Assembly (NCBI GenBank): GCA_036345935.2
Contig: JADWOT020000001.1
Span: 8,287,046-8,351,045 of the forward strand
Origin: Taenia hydatigena
Lineage: Eukaryota > Platyhelminthes > Cestoda > Cyclophyllidea > Taeniidae
Reading direction: 5' to 3'
DNA: 64,000 bases
Numbering within the stretch: the first letter of the stretch is position 1; each line of letters opens with the position of its first letter. The notes beneath the pieces are model-generated. The model ran no database searches, was not told the origin of the DNA, and saw only the letters and a program-made list of their open reading frames with translations. Below, piece after piece: positions 1-13,462 of the stretch. The position numbers and the translations under genes are program-made.

Positions 1-1345
1 GCGAAATTTGCTCGCTTTGAATGAAATTTTGTAGTGGTGATGGACACGAGATGTCGAATTTTGATCACTTTGAATGGAATTTTGTAGTGTTAATGGACAC
101 GAGGTGGCGAATTTTGATCACTTTGAATGGAATTTTGTAGTAATGAGCGACACGAGGTGGCGAATTTTGCTTTCTTTGAAATGGAATTTTGTAGTGGTGA
201 TGGACACGAGGTGGCGAAATTTGATCACTTTTAATGGAATTTTGTGGTATTGATCGACACGAGGTGGCGAATTTTGATCACTTTGATTGGAATTTTGTAG
301 TATTGATCGACACGAGATGGCGAATTTTGATCACTTTGAATGGAATTTTGTGGTATTGATCGACACGAGGTGGCGAATTTTGATCACTTTGAATGGAATT
401 TTGTAGTGTTGATGGACACGAGGTGGCGAATTTTGATCACTTTGATTGGAATTTTGTGGTATTGAGCGACACGAGATGGCGAATTTTGACCACTTTTAAT
501 GGAATTTTGTAGTGTTGATGGACACGAGGGGGCGAATTTTGATCACTTTGAATGGAATTTTGTGGTATTGATCGACAAGAAATGTAAAATTTTTTCTTTT
601 TCAATGCAATTTTGTAGTGTTTATCGAATGGAAATAGGGAATTTTGATCACTTTGAATGGAATTTTTTTATTGATGGACACGAGGTGGCGAATTTCGCTC
701 GCGTTGAATGGAGCTTTGTAGTGTTGATGGACACGAGATGGTGAATTTTGATCACTTTGATTGGAATTTTGTGGTAATGAGCCACTTGAGATGGCGAATT
801 TTGCTCGCTTTGAATGGAATTTTGTAGTGATGATGGACACGAGATGGCGAAATTTGCTCGCGTTGAATGGAGCTTTGTAGTATTGTTCGGCAAGAAATGC
901 CAAATTTTCCTCTTTTTTAATGGAATTTTGTAGTATTGATCGACACGAGGTGGCGAATTTTGCTCTCTTTGAATGGAATTTTGTAGTGTTGATGGACACG
1001 TAATGGCGTATTTGGCTCGCTGTGAATGGAATTTTGTATTTTTTATCGACATGAGGTGGCGAATTTCGCTCGCGCTGAATGGAATTTTGTAGTATTGATC
1101 GACATGGGATTGCGAATTTTGCTATTTTTGAATGGGATTTTGCAGTATTTACCGGTACATGAATGGGAATTTTTTCTTTTTGTATGTTATCTGCTAGTTT
1201 TTTTACTGAAGGCGGTGAATTTTGCTTTCTCTGCATATAATTTTTTAATTTTTTTTGCACGGTAGACGGTGAATATCGTTCTCTTTGTAGTTAATTTGGT
1301 ATTTTTAATTTACACGGTATCGCGAATTTTGTGCTCTTTGAATGG
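1..1345. repeat. 53-bp tandem satellite array, about 25 units
   Basis: The same motif recurs every 53 bases: a TTGATCACTTTGAATGGAAT-like segment starts at 61, 114 and 167 and continues in step. Each unit also contains GACACGAGGTGGCGAATT or a near variant. Units in the first ~550 bases are nearly uniform. Those from about 880 onward carry more substitutions and T-rich changes, and the last recognisable unit ends near 1345 (TTTGAATGG). This is the usual look of an array edge, with homogenised units inside and decayed units at the border. Because 53 is not a multiple of 3, long open frames cross the array on the minus strand, but they are by-products of the repeat. Confidence 0.95.
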
Positions 1346-4300
1346 CTAGCCATTTAGCAAACTCACATCTTTTTTAATGCATACGTTACCTTATCCTCTT
1401 TCCACTTGCCACCACACCTGCATGAAGCGAGTATGCTGTTGTTCAGATCTGTCCATTTAATCTTTTTGGAAGTCGTGTTTGCATGCTATGTGATGCACTC
1501 GTTGGGATGTTGATAAAACGAAACAAAAGGTGCTTTACGGAACCCTCTGTAGACATGGACTGTACAAAGTGACGCAGCCTCTTCTTATCGTGTAGGGCTT
1601 ATCGGGATGGTCGGCCTTTGTGAGGAAGTGTGAACAGGAAACAGCCTATTTGCTCTCCTTTGCCACTTCTAGTCTTGATGACTCATTGGCTCCTCTTATT
1701 ACTGTAGGGTGGATGCGAATACCATCTGCGACTGCTGTGGGAAGGAATCCACCATATGGAGGCAAGCAACGGCATAACTCGGATCGAGGAGATCGAGGCA
1801 CCCAAGCACTCGGAGTATCCACAACTCTCTCCACCTAGAGGAATGAATAGGATTTGGGCAACTCACAGATGCAAGCACCATGTTTTGCCATATTCGGTAT
1901 CTGTATTCCTCTTTATACGAGCAGAATCTGGTCAAAAGTGATGGCACAAGCAGTGGTGGTTTGGATGATGATCAGGAGCGCGACAGTCGGCCAATTTATT
2001 GCGTTGTCACATTCTCCACGTATAATTAAGTCCCCACTTTTTGCGCAATTACCAAAGTAAATGCTCAAAAAATTAATGTCGTTATCAAAAGTTTTGTTTG
2101 CCATGGCAGTGTGTTAAATGGTTTATTAATTTGATACCGGCGCAGTCTGACTAATAAGGCCTAATTTGTACCAGCATGCCTCCAACTCTTTTGAGTTATT
2201 GTGCAGTCTTATCCGTCCAGATGGAATATTGTTACCAAATAGAGTAGTTTCATTCGATCATGGGTCGGCCATAGAGAAATGAAAGGTGTCAGCCGAAGGA
2301 ATGAGGGAGAGATAGAGATTGTGTAATTCTGTGTCTGTTCTTAAAAGCTCTCTGGGAGGGTGGCGGATAGCAAACGAAGAGGACGTCTTTACGAAGAGGG
2401 TGTCATCTGTACCCTCGCGAAGGGGGTGTAATTGTGACAGAGGTGCTCTGATCACTGAGCACTGATATGCTTGCCACGCAAGAGGTTTCCAACTTCTGGC
2501 AGAACGGGACTATCATTAGCACACAAGGCAGTTCATTTAGTTGCTCCCAAAGAGCGTTGTTTTGGGCTCAGTGCAAAATTTCGCCTTTACAAATGCTTCG
2601 TCGCACTAGATGCCAACGAAAGCGGAGGACGGTAATGAGTTGCACTGGTGACGCTATTTAACCACAATTTGCGGCGAATAGTTCTTGTGTGTGTTTGCGG
2701 ATTAGAGCAGAACTCTGTTCCACTCCGCCAATGCAGAACGGTGAAGGTGGCCAAAGGAAAGTCCACAAGCGCAGCATCAATGTGTAGTACAATACAGTCG
2801 GAGTGAATTCAATCAACCACTGCCAGTTTTCTGGCTAAATGGTGAAATCTGCCTCTATTAAATGAAAGGACATTCTTGTTATGCAGAAGTGTGGGACAGA
2901 TTGTCAAACGAGTGATCATTATTTGGCAAACCTCTTTTGTGAATGGCCATAATGAATGGGTAGGAAGCTTAGACTGCTCAACGACGGTGTCGACCATTAT
3001 TTGTTAGGATAGAGCCCCACATAGTGATGCAGACACTCTGCCATCTAGTAGACCGGTCTCAACAGAAAGGGATGATGTTGCACTGCGAATGCATTAAATA
3101 TCGCTAAAAGAGGACGCGGAGTACCAACCTCTGCACGGTTCTGGTGCACGAGAGCTTCCTGCTGCCTTCTTATTGACAACACACAGCCAAAGGTATGAAC
3201 TAGTCTAGAAAGTGAGATGGGTATGCTACCAATGGATAAAACCTTCCCTGGAGGATGAAGTTTGATGATATTATGAAGGCGTCAGGTCTCCTCTGTGCCT
3301 AACGGCATCATAGCCATCGGTGCAAACAGTTCTCTAAGAGAGCTATACAAGTAAGCGGACTAAGTGGGTGATGCCAAAACTGCAACACTTAAGGCACTTT
3401 TAGAAGGCCTGAAATCACAGTAATCGCACCGATTTAACCGACGCCTGAAAGGGTCCCAGTGGAAAGAGTAGACAATGATATCGTAGGTCCTCTACCATCC
3501 CTCTACCAATGCAATCTCGATATGATAAACTGCTTATGAAAGTGGCTGAAACTAAACTCATGCATACACAAAACATTAAAATGGTCGCCTCAGGTTTTCC
3601 ATCAAAAGGAACCAGATTTGTCAGTACAGTATGCGTTATTTGGCAGATAGCAATCAAGAACGTAATTTCTTTAGCCAACTCTTTTGCTTAACCATGCAAG
3701 ACCTTACAGTTCAAAGACATATGCACAAATCTGCAGAGCAAAGGGCGGGTAAAACTGCAACAACCAAACTCTTTTCGGGCTGCGAGAATTTTGCGCTGAA
3801 TGTGCGATACAAGATGACTGGGATTTAGATCTGGGACGCATCTTGCCCTTATCAAACCAGTCTGATATTCTGAAGATCGAGGAGGAAGAGGAAAACGGCG
3901 CACCTGCTACACAAGGTTTTATGAAGAAAATTTTATAAAATCACATAATCCAATGAGGAGTGAAATGAAAACTAAAACGCTGCAAACAGATGACAGAGAG
4001 TGTTTTCATTCGCTTAACTTCGTGGCTGCTAATGAAGTAACTTATCAGTTTGCTCTTCTTCGGTCCAAGCCTCGTTGCACATTTCATCCACCCTAATTCT
4101 GCAGTCGACGAGCCAGAGCGAATGATGACGGCAGTAGTGGAGCGAATCCTGGAAGACGTCAAATTAAAAGAAACGCGTCGATTAGCTATTGCCTGTTCAC
4201 TCCTTATTCCCACTACTGCACATTAACCACGATATAGTCAGGCACTGAGTGATGACCGTCGGTGGCATTCCGCCTGTTCCCTTGCAAGGCATACTTAGAT

Positions 4301-4599
4301 TGTTTAAATTACTAAGGTGCCACTAATACCTCTCAGTCCCATCTTGAAGACTATCCATTAAATGCTTGTATATTTCACCGAGGGTGGGTGGCAGTGTCTC
4401 CGTCACAGTGTTTCTGTTGCGTACGCGTGCAGCTGGTTGAACCGCCCACAACGTCGGATATTGGTGCAAATTACTGTCAGATTAGTTCAAACTGGTTTGG
4501 TGACGAAAAGGTTCGTTTCAGCTCACCTGTTTTCTAAAGCAAGCACACACTTTACACTCTGCATCGGTTTAGTCAGCATCCCAAATGTATGAACATCTG
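1346..4599. other. No gene recognised
   Basis: About 3.2 kb of mixed-composition DNA. Open frames are short (under about 90 codons), occur on both strands and carry no family motif I recognise. I saw no tRNA, histone or transposase signature and no clear tandem repeat. Confidence 0.5.
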
Positions 4600-5645
4600 T
4601 TCGTGATTTCAGCCACCCCACGCCTTCTATACTGCATTACTAACACCTTCTTCACACCGATCCTCTGAATCGCATTCACATGATGCTGCTCTGTTTCAAT
4701 TTAATCGTACTTTAATCTCAGCATTCCGAATTCCGATAGGCTTATCATTTGTGGCTTCATGTAAACAGGACAAAGTAATGCAAAATAATGAGACCGTTAA
4801 AATTATTTGTTGCTGTGGTGCTGCCAGGATCTCTGCATGTCCTTCCAAACACTTTGAAGCAGCACTTGAGAATCGTAGCTGGTCAATGCGCTCTATCAGT
4901 TGGCTGGATAAAAGAAGTGATCATACATGCATAGTGGTCCCTTATCACCTAAACGAGGCCTCATTTAAGCTGTTGTTTTCAGATTTTACGTAATAATGTC
5001 TCAGGTAGGTTTTATTGAATCTGCGTCCGTTGCAAGGCTCTACTATATCCTTTTGATGGTCATTTTCTCTGCGAATGGCACTAAAATTTATCAGTAAAAG
5101 CACTATTTTTAAAAAGCATCAGCTAATGCACTGACGAAAATGACTTCTCCATTTAATGAGACTAATAAAAAATGTATCCTGAATTACATGAGATGGGTGG
5201 AGGAATACCTCTGCCTGATGCTCTTTGCTCAAGGAAATCAAACCCACCGCAGTATCTTGGCTAATACAACAGCGCATTACGACCAAGAAGAAAGGTTCTT
5301 TTGTCGGCTGCCGTCGCAAGTGCTCCCTGCTTGTGAACGAGGTCCCATAAGCTGTGTGATTACGACGCTGTGTCGTTGCACAAGACTGCCGCCATTCAAA
5401 ATCACACGATGCAAATGTGATTTGTCATTGTTACATTCTGCTCCCCCATTCGTCTCTGCTTGGATGTGCCGTCGGATATCCCATACTTTTCGGATCAGTG
5501 GGGCCGATTTTTGAGGACAGGAGATGTTGCTCTACTGGACACGTGTGAGTGGTGGGAAGGACTTAAGGAAGTAGGGCAAAGGATGCAACTGAGCGATTTT
5601 ATTTTTATATCTTAATTATCTGGATTTCTAACGTCTGGAGTGTGA
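4600..5645 (+). repeat. Dispersed repeat family C, copy 1
   Basis: This block is related, in inverted orientation, to 58480-59340. Translating 5140-5514 here and 58560-58964 on the other strand gives peptides that align over about 80 residues without large gaps. Shared landmarks are CVITTLCRCTRLPP here against CLITTPCRCTRLSP there, and CDLSLLHSA against YDLPVLHSA. Related non-coding sequence lies on both sides, for example the TAATGTCTCAGGTAGG segment near 4994. No protein family is recognised. It could be a decayed transposon coding piece or a non-coding duplication. Confidence 0.6.
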
Positions 5646-6484
5646 ACACCTTAACGCGCTAGGTGATATCCTTACGCCTAAGCAAACATTTGTATTGACC
5701 AATACGATATGGCAACTGTTAGATCCATATCCGTATTTAAACTGCATGTAGAGGACTTTTGAGCTCTTAGGCGGTTTTCCAGTTTCGCCCTTTCTTCAGA
5801 CTACCTCAAAACTGGCGCATTTGGTGTAGCAGGCAGTAAAACGATTCGATGATCAATTTTGTAGAGATAGTACGCTAGGCCTGCCTCAAAGTCGTGTGGA
5901 GTAGGAGAAGAACTCAACGCGCCTAAGCATACTTACGATGTGCCAGTCTATGGCGTCATGCTGTGGAGTGGTGAATAGCCTAAATTGGATGCTATTTAAT
6001 TATACTTGAAAAGACCTCCACTCTTATTCATGGGGTTCGTTAGTTCAAAGCGAGGTGGAAAGTATTTTGTGGTTGATGCATGGAGGGTTGTAATATGTCG
6101 GCTTGGCACCGTTCTGTGTATGGAGGCGTTCTCGTTGGCCAAAGTGGTGACAACGTTACTAGCCACGTCAAAGTAGACGCCGGTGATTCACAGTATTACT
6201 GCAGTGCATCGTCTTGCAGACGCCGCATAACTTGAACTGGTTTAGGGATTTAGCATCGCATGATCATCTGTGTGTGCACAGAGAGCGTTGTGCTGGCGCT
6301 TCAGCGTCACATGCCATTTTCTTGCCGATTGATTTCCTCCTGCTGCAGGTTCCGATGTTGGACATCACCGATTTCACCCTGCGTTGACTAACCTTGTGCT
6401 CTTTTAATGCTACTCAAATGAGAGAATATCAGTTGAAGTCTGGTGAGCTTTACGACTATTGACCAACAGTCGTAATCGGTCACA
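5646..6484. other. No gene recognised
   Basis: Short interval between repeat family C and family A. No open frame with recognisable motifs and no obvious repeat. Confidence 0.5.
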
Positions 6485-9400
6485 TTAGTGAAACAAGCAA
6501 ACTTGAAGCTCAGCTTGCAATGATTTACCATGTGGAATGATATTGAATACGATAACAGTATCTGCCTACTATATTCTGCAAGTGTGGAAGTTCGTAAATT
6601 GCTCACACGCCTACGTCAGAGCACTCGGATTCCCAATTTTACGGTCTCTCTTCAGTTACTCCACTTAGGAGCTCAAGAGTAATCCAGCCTCTGCTAGCAT
6701 GACCCTCCTTTGCCAGACTATTACAAGCACATCCCTTTGCCTAAGACCACTGCATTTCTATGAGACTGTACTACCACAATCGCGTGACTCACGTCAAGAC
6801 AATATTGCTTAGTGGGAAGCTAAGGAGTCCATTTCAACTACAAAAGTCAAGTGCCCTACTAAATCAACATAAAGTACCTTATACTTGCCTACTTTTCGAA
6901 AAGTATCAGCTAGAGTGATCAAAGAGGCCTGGTACAGGGTCAATGATTGCTCATGTCTACAAGGGAAGTGACCATTACTCTGACGCTGATACGACGGCCT
7001 CAAGAGGTCGCATCGGGTATCAGTGGCAGCTAGTGAGACATGGCAACTCAAGCAGTCCTTTGGACAATTAAAGCATTGTTGACAACTTATAATTACCAGC
7101 CATTAATATAACTTTCGATCTCCTTCACACTTCGTCCATAGCCGAATTGCCGATTATTTGGACAAACAACTGTCATCACGATGCTGGATGGTGCATGTCT
7201 TGGAGTCACAGCAAGAGGAGGAGGAGGAAGAGTCCAAGACAGAAATCGAAACATTCGAAAACCGATTAGGCGTCAGTTTGTACTTCTTTTCCATAATTTC
7301 ATCATCTGAATGTCAGACACCTAAATATGGTGGTGAATAAATGGAATTTTTGCCCAAATGATTAATAATACTAAAATGTATTGAACTAACACTCATGGAA
7401 TGAATCTTGTTAAACAACCACTATTCGCGCCTTGAAATCACGTCATATTATGCGAATAACTCTTTGTCAAATAAATGCTGCAATTTCCTTACTGATCGCT
7501 CATTTTCCTTATGAACATCTGCATAACAAAGAGACAGATAGCTTAGACCGCCATTGATTTGTTGAAACTCGCCTCATTTTGACTGGCCAAATACAGCTTC
7601 GCACCTGTACTCACCAGGTGCATCGTGCAGATCGTGTTCGACAGGGAATTCTCAAGTGTGAGTCTTGTTGGTAGCGCTTTGAAATCCAGGCAGGCATGAG
7701 CAAATGGAGATGAAGCATATTGTATCTTTTAGGTGCATATCGCATAAGCAACAAGTATATCGGTGTTGGTGGCGTAATAAGCGATATGGTAGTGAAAGCC
7801 AATTTATACTGCAAGCACTTCTGCTGGCAAATAACGTAAAAGAGTCGCAGAACAAGCTATTGAACTGCACGGCCTTTCATCCGTCGTTTGTCAATTCATG
7901 GTCAGCAAACGAAATCCATCTGCCAAACTCCTGCAACTATTACCACTCACCGTCTGATGCAGTTGCGAGCCGGTGACTGCATCACTCGTGTCACAAACAT
8001 CCTTCTTTAAGGTTTCTGACGCTGCGTTCTCTGATTATCTCCGTAAGCTTTTTTCAAAGTAGAACTGTTACTTAATCTTGGGTTCATGGCGCAAGTAATT
8101 TGACCAAATTAGCCGTGTCCACTTTAAAAGAGTGGCATTCATCACTTCCTCTCGCGCAATGGTATATTCGAAGCCAAAACATCCCTCATGTGTGCGGCTC
8201 CTCAACAAAGCGAATGTTTATGAGTAAATACAGCCCACTTCAATGCAAACAGGAGACAAACTACTCGTAGTTAAATCGTTACTTGTAATCTCTGATTGTT
8301 TTGTCTTCTTCCGTCACTCTAGATAACGTCATTGGCCATAGTGCCACTTTGAAGTGATTAATGGAGATACGTGCATTTAGATGCCATGCACTGCGACTAG
8401 TTCAGTTTACCCTGAATTTGGAAGTATTTCTGACGTATTTTGATGCAGTGAGTAAGTACACAAGTTGTGATTTGCTATTATGCGCTTGTTCGAGAAGAGC
8501 TTTGGGAATGGAACATTTGTCCTTCCGTCGTGAAATTGGGAGCATTTGCGTGCATTTCAGGGAGAAGCAACTGTCTCTTTCTCTCCTGCCTCAAGTATCG
8601 TAGCAACAGCCATTAAGTGGAAAGTTAACTCCACAAATTATAGCAATGTTTTGTTTCTATTTTAAACTCTGCGGATTTATCTGAATGAAACGTTGAAAAA
8701 TGAAGGCTGCTTATTAAGTCTGTTTTCGGGTCCACAGCAAAAGGGTAAATTGGACTCGCCTTATCACAATAGTGCAGTTGGCCAAACAAAATCTCACAAA
8801 CTTTGTTGGCAGAATTGCTGGTGCCTTTCTTATAGCTAAATACTTTTCCAACTCAGTGGTACCAACATTTGATAGGTGACATCTGGTTTTATCTTTGTTT
8901 TCAAAAAAGTTTGCCTTGACGCGGCAATGGCGTTTTTCCTTCCTCCGTATAGACCATGTAGACTTCCTAGCAGAGCAGTGATTAGTTCGACCACTTTTTG
9001 TTTGCAAGTGGTGCATTTGCTTTGACGCAAATCTGGCATTGTTAAACCTGCACCATTCTTCTGCAGATAGGTTGTTATACAATTCAGCAGGGCATAGAGG
9101 CAGCGAACGGTGAAGCAGAAGAGCGTAAGAACTGCCTATTCCAAATTGGCATTTCATGCACTGCAGCAGCAAATGAGACCGGAACCCACTCATAGGGTAC
9201 GGGCGTATTATAAAACCACTTGCTTTATTTATGACACATTTGGAAATAAGGAAAGTGCTGATAGTAGCATCAAAGGTAATTCAGACGGTCCATGCCTGAC
9301 CAATTTCCCAACAAAGTGCAGTACTGTAATAATTGTTATCAGCGAGAGAACTGTGCGTAACTCAAAAAGTTAATTAGTCGCTATTGGCACAGCTTTACTA

Positions 9401-12010
9401 TTTTGAGAACAAGGACTCACTGTTCATGATCAAACAATACCTGATTTTGAACTGGATGTTGCATATAGTGCTAAAACTCCTCAAACATTTCTGACACTAA
9501 AGTAAAACAGCATTTTTGGATTAAGCAGAGAAAGCTTATGAATTTGGCAGGATAAGTAAAAAGAAGTGATTTAGGAATAGGATTTTAGGGTAACACCAGG
9601 CAAATGCCAAAAAAGCTGAAGTGATTCGTGAGTTTGGGCAGTGGCTAAGACAGTAAAAGAGAAAAGAGAAGCAACAGAGTATGCAGTTCGCAAGGAACGT
9701 TGTGATTTGAATGGTAGTTAGTAAAGGGAAGTGGACGTCAGCGATAGCCTTGCGCACAAATCCGTGGGTTTGGTACCCCACTGGGGTTGTGCTGCCTGGG
9801 TCTGGGTTAGTACACACGCCGATAAGTGACAGAAGTGGAACGTTCGGGATCGCTGACTCACTTTGTTACGATTCAATCAGCTGCACCTTACTTTATTCTT
9901 CCCTACTACTCTTTATTCTTCCATACTCCTCTCCGCATATTTGCGCTATTTCGTACAGTCAAGTCTATCCCATCATATTACATCCCTTCGCACCAGACTT
10001 GATTGCAGACCATTGCGCGGACATGTTACTGCATTGAATGAGGTAATATTAAAGTTTGTGGCAATGACGTTGGTGATGGAGATGGATTATGTGTTCGTGG
10101 AGCTGTCGGCGGCCGTATCAACAAATGAATGAGTGCAAGCGCGTTGAAGCGTATTTGTGGAAGGCGGCTGTTTAGTTTGCATTCGCAAATGCATCGTCAA
10201 TTGCACGAAGCCTTGCAAGGTGAGCCGCAAAGTTGGTACACATCAATGTACGCAAATAAAAAAGTTGTGGACACACATCACTTTAGCATAAATGTGCATT
10301 TTCTGATCCTATTTCTGCATGCATAGATTCCTAACTTATGTCATCCCTTTACTTTGTGATTCAAGTACTTAGATTTGGATCCTCAAAGCGTAATCAAGTT
10401 CCTTTAGACTACTTTGCGTTCGCACATTTATGGCTGCATTTTTTTATATTATTAAAATCCTGCAATGTGGGCTTGGAGATTCAAAGCCAACCTGCAGACA
10501 AATTTCCCATCTCAGCGATATCCGTCTCTGCAAGTTCGCAAGTGGCACTAATTGAGCGATTATAGTGCTTTCGGCAGACACAGCATCACAAAGCGGCCAG
10601 ACAATTGGTTATTTTGTCTACAGCTACTAAGGACTCCGTCCGTCGTTGCATTAATTGCAAGACCGAATTCAATTGACGATTGGGTTTTGCTCTGCCACTT
10701 CTCCATCAGATCCCATTTTGTGCCTCCTTTTCTATGCTACCGTAGCTGCCCCCCCAACCTCCCTTCCATTTATCTATAGCTTCATTCCTCCCTTCAGTTA
10801 CTTTTGCAGGCACTCATTCACCCTAGTATGTGTGCATGTCTACAAGTCTAACCACATAATATTTTAATTAACATTTACTATCCTCCTCTGATTCCCTCCT
10901 CTTTCTAGCTTTTGGGCTCTCATTCTTTTTCTCTCCATGCCATGCTTTGCGTTCCTTGTTGCAGCTATCCATGCACATGCGAATGCAATCAACGAGGCTG
11001 CATTGTACACTACATCAACTGGGGTGCATTCATTAGTCTTCGTTTGACACTGTCGAGCCCGTCTTGATTCCAGTGTCTACTACTGTCCCAACATCACTGC
11101 TTTTTCCTTGGCGTTAACTGTTTTAAAACAGTGATTTACATTTAATTCTCAGTAATAGTTTTGATTGCACAAATGAGAAGAGGTGGCACGTGGTAGCGTC
11201 AGTGAGGCACCTAAAATGGCCTCAATGAGTGCGCTCAGATGGTGTTTTGAGGTTACCAACCACAAGAAGCCAAGTCGCGGAACACGATCAGGAGGCAGTC
11301 CTATTCTTCGACCCATCAACAGATGCAAAAGCCGTGAAAATGCCAATTGAATACCGAAATCAGCTCAACTCTACTGTTTCCGATCGTTTAGAAGTTATGA
11401 GTGGTAGTAATTATTGAGGTTGTTTCCAATGCTGGCGATCTAGAGAACCTTCAAGCTGACCTCAAGTGGTTCAGCATTCCATATGTACCTCATTTTAGTC
11501 CACATGACCAGCAGCTGCGCGAAACTTCACTATATGTCTCACAGTCCCATGGCCCAGATGCTCGTAAGCAAATTGTGGAATATCTGCTCTACGTCATGTA
11601 AAAGGTATTTATAACATCCTCAATAGCCATTTAAGGTAAGGATGAATAGGCCCTCAAGCCGAATTGACAGATCTTCGAGATAACCATTTTGCCAGGAACC
11701 AGAATGTAAGAAAATTACGGTTAGCGCGCTTTACTGAACGCTTCTTGTCGACGTAGTAGGGGAATGAGATAATTTTCTATGAAAATCTAAGGCAGTACTG
11801 ATGACAAGTGAGACAATAAACTGCATATAACTATGCGAGCACTGTAATTTTATTTTTTATAACTTCATTTTTTGAAACAGTAGCAAAGGGTTGTCATGTG
11901 AGGTAGAATAGGGCGGAGGAAGAAAAGCGAAGAAAATTCTCGTAATATTCAACAATGGCTGGCAAATACGGAACTGCCGGGATTTCGCCTTCTTCAACCG
12001 GTGAATAACT
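6485..12010 (+). repeat. Dispersed repeat family A, copy 1 (about 5.5 kb)
   Basis: This is a long degenerate copy of the sequence also seen at 45476-50680 and, split in two, at 26380-27672 (minus) and 31221-34110 (plus). Landmarks run in the same order: AGTGAAACAAGCAAAC at 6487; CTACAAGGGAAGTGACCATT near 6957; GAGGAGGAGGAAGAG near 7217; GTCATTTGTGACACA-like sequence near 9225; CATGATCAAACAATACCTG near 9426; the SINE-like module at 9705; pyrimidine-rich DNA near 10770; and GAGGCACCTAAAATGGCCTC near 11205. Divergence looks like roughly 20-30% with many small indels. No intact protein or terminal repeat is visible, so whether it is an old transposon or a segmental duplication is open. Confidence 0.75.
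9705..10045 (+). mobile_element. tRNA-derived SINE-like module, copy 1
   Basis: The head has a weak polymerase III A-box-like stretch (GAATGGTAGTTAGT, from 9710). A B-box/T-arm-like hairpin follows, GTGGGTTTGGTACCCCAC at 9764-9781. A body of about 260 bases comes next, including CTCTTTATTCTTCCATACTC and TTTCGTACAGTCAAGTC. The same module occurs at 48878-49215, in internally deleted form at 32340-32425, and on the minus strand at 63318-63660. That last copy lies outside family A, which suggests the module moved independently. No 3' tail or target duplication could be defined by eye. Confidence 0.5.
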
Positions 12011-12542
12011 ACAACAACAATAACAACAAAACAGTTTCGACAAATAATCTGTGTGCGCAATGTCGATCTGGTCGGAATCGTTGCCTAGACATTGGTTTGC
12101 TACATAACTGTTAAGGCTTATTTTCATGCGAGTCTTTTGAGCGCAATCTAAAGTTCACCGTTTCGTGATGACAGGGCACATGAACAGGTGTTGAGATATT
12201 TGAGCTGCCCAACATAGACCAGCGTTTGTCTCAAGAATATACTACGGAGTCAAGCGGTGGTTGATGCGTTTCCTTAAGCAAAATCTTTCTCAAAATGTGC
12301 GACAGTAAAATTTTCTATTTGTAAGTGTTTCGAGCTGTGCTCATTGTTCCTGGAGTTGGTTAATCTTGTAAGCGATTCCGTGACAACATATTGTGCACTG
12401 ATCAGATGTTCGAGGCGAGGTCTTTTACGCCCCAGTCAAAAGTTTACGCGAATGACCACTCGACATCGTAGGTTGAGACCCACCACGGCCTATAAAATCA
12501 CTGATAGACATGGCATTGTCTTTTCAACGTTAATCTTATCAT
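12011..12542. other. No gene recognised
   Basis: Interval between family A copy 1 and the HSP70 pseudogene. I looked here for the HSP70 ATPase domain, which would precede the recognised part, and saw no matching motif. Confidence 0.5.
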
Positions 12543-13462
12543 TGTGTAGAGATATTCAAGCAAAGATACAAGGGCAAGGATTTGACAACTGACAGGGATG
12601 CCATCAGCCGACTGAGAGAGGCGTGTGAGGTGGCAAAGAAGACGTTGAGATCTTCCAAGCACGCATATGTATATGTAGCCGCCTTATTTGAAGGAATTGA
12701 TTTTAGTGCAATTCTCACACGGACCCGTTTCGAGCGTTTGTGCTCAGATCTCTTTCAGAGGACTCTGAGTCCGGTAAAACATGCATTAAATGATGCAGGA
12801 TTGGGAAAGAATGATGTCCGCGCCACTCTCACTGGGTGTGGAGACGGCAGGTGGTGTGATGACGATGTTGATAGAGCGCAATGCAAAAATCCCGACAAAG
12901 AAGACCAAGATCTTCTCCACGTGTTTGGACAATCAATTGAGTGTGTTGGTGCAGGTGTACAAGGGTGAGCGTGCGATGACGAGAGACAACAACTTGTTGG
13001 GCAAATTCGAGTTGTCAGTTATCCTACCGGCCCCGCGTAGAGTGCCTCAGATCCAGGTGTCCTTCGATATTGACGAAAATGGCATTCACAATATAACGGT
13101 GGTGGACAAGTCGTCAGGGCAGCGAAACAGCATCACCATCACGAAGGAAAAGGGCCTTCTGTCGGAGAAGTAGATACAACAGATGTTGAACGATGCAGAA
13201 AAATTGAAGTTGGAGGATGAGAAAGAGGGGAGTTGGATAGCAGCGAAAGCCATTCTGGAAAACTACGTTTGCAGCATAAGCTCGAAAATGGATGACGATG
13301 AAGTGGAAGAGAGTGTTTCGGCAAAGTATACATATGAGGCGTGAGATGACTCTCAGGTGGAGGGATTCCAACCAACAGGCCACAAAGGAGAACTATGAGC
13401 TTATGTACAGCAATTTGAAGATTCTGTCCAACCCAATTATATCGACGACGAACCTCGGTTAG
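12543..13462 (+). pseudogene. HSP70 (HSPA-type) pseudogene, truncated
   Basis: This is a decayed cytosolic HSP70 chaperone copy covering the late ATPase domain, the substrate-binding domain and part of the lid. Visible motifs in order: FKQRYKGKDLTTDRD (12555 on), LFEGIDF, ERLCSDLF, then after a frame change [14 protein letters not shown] (about 12819), [33 protein letters not shown], and in a third frame SNQQATKENYE (about 13367) and NPII. The lesions are clear: the first ~230 residues of HSP70 are absent; about 64 codons are deleted, with a frameshift, between KNDV and the PLSLG motif (the GGSTRIP region is gone); TAG interrupts at 13171; TGA falls at 13342, followed by a frameshift; and the EEVD tail is missing. 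No introns are seen, so it may come from an intronless parent or a retrocopy. It cannot encode a working chaperone. Confidence 0.93.
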
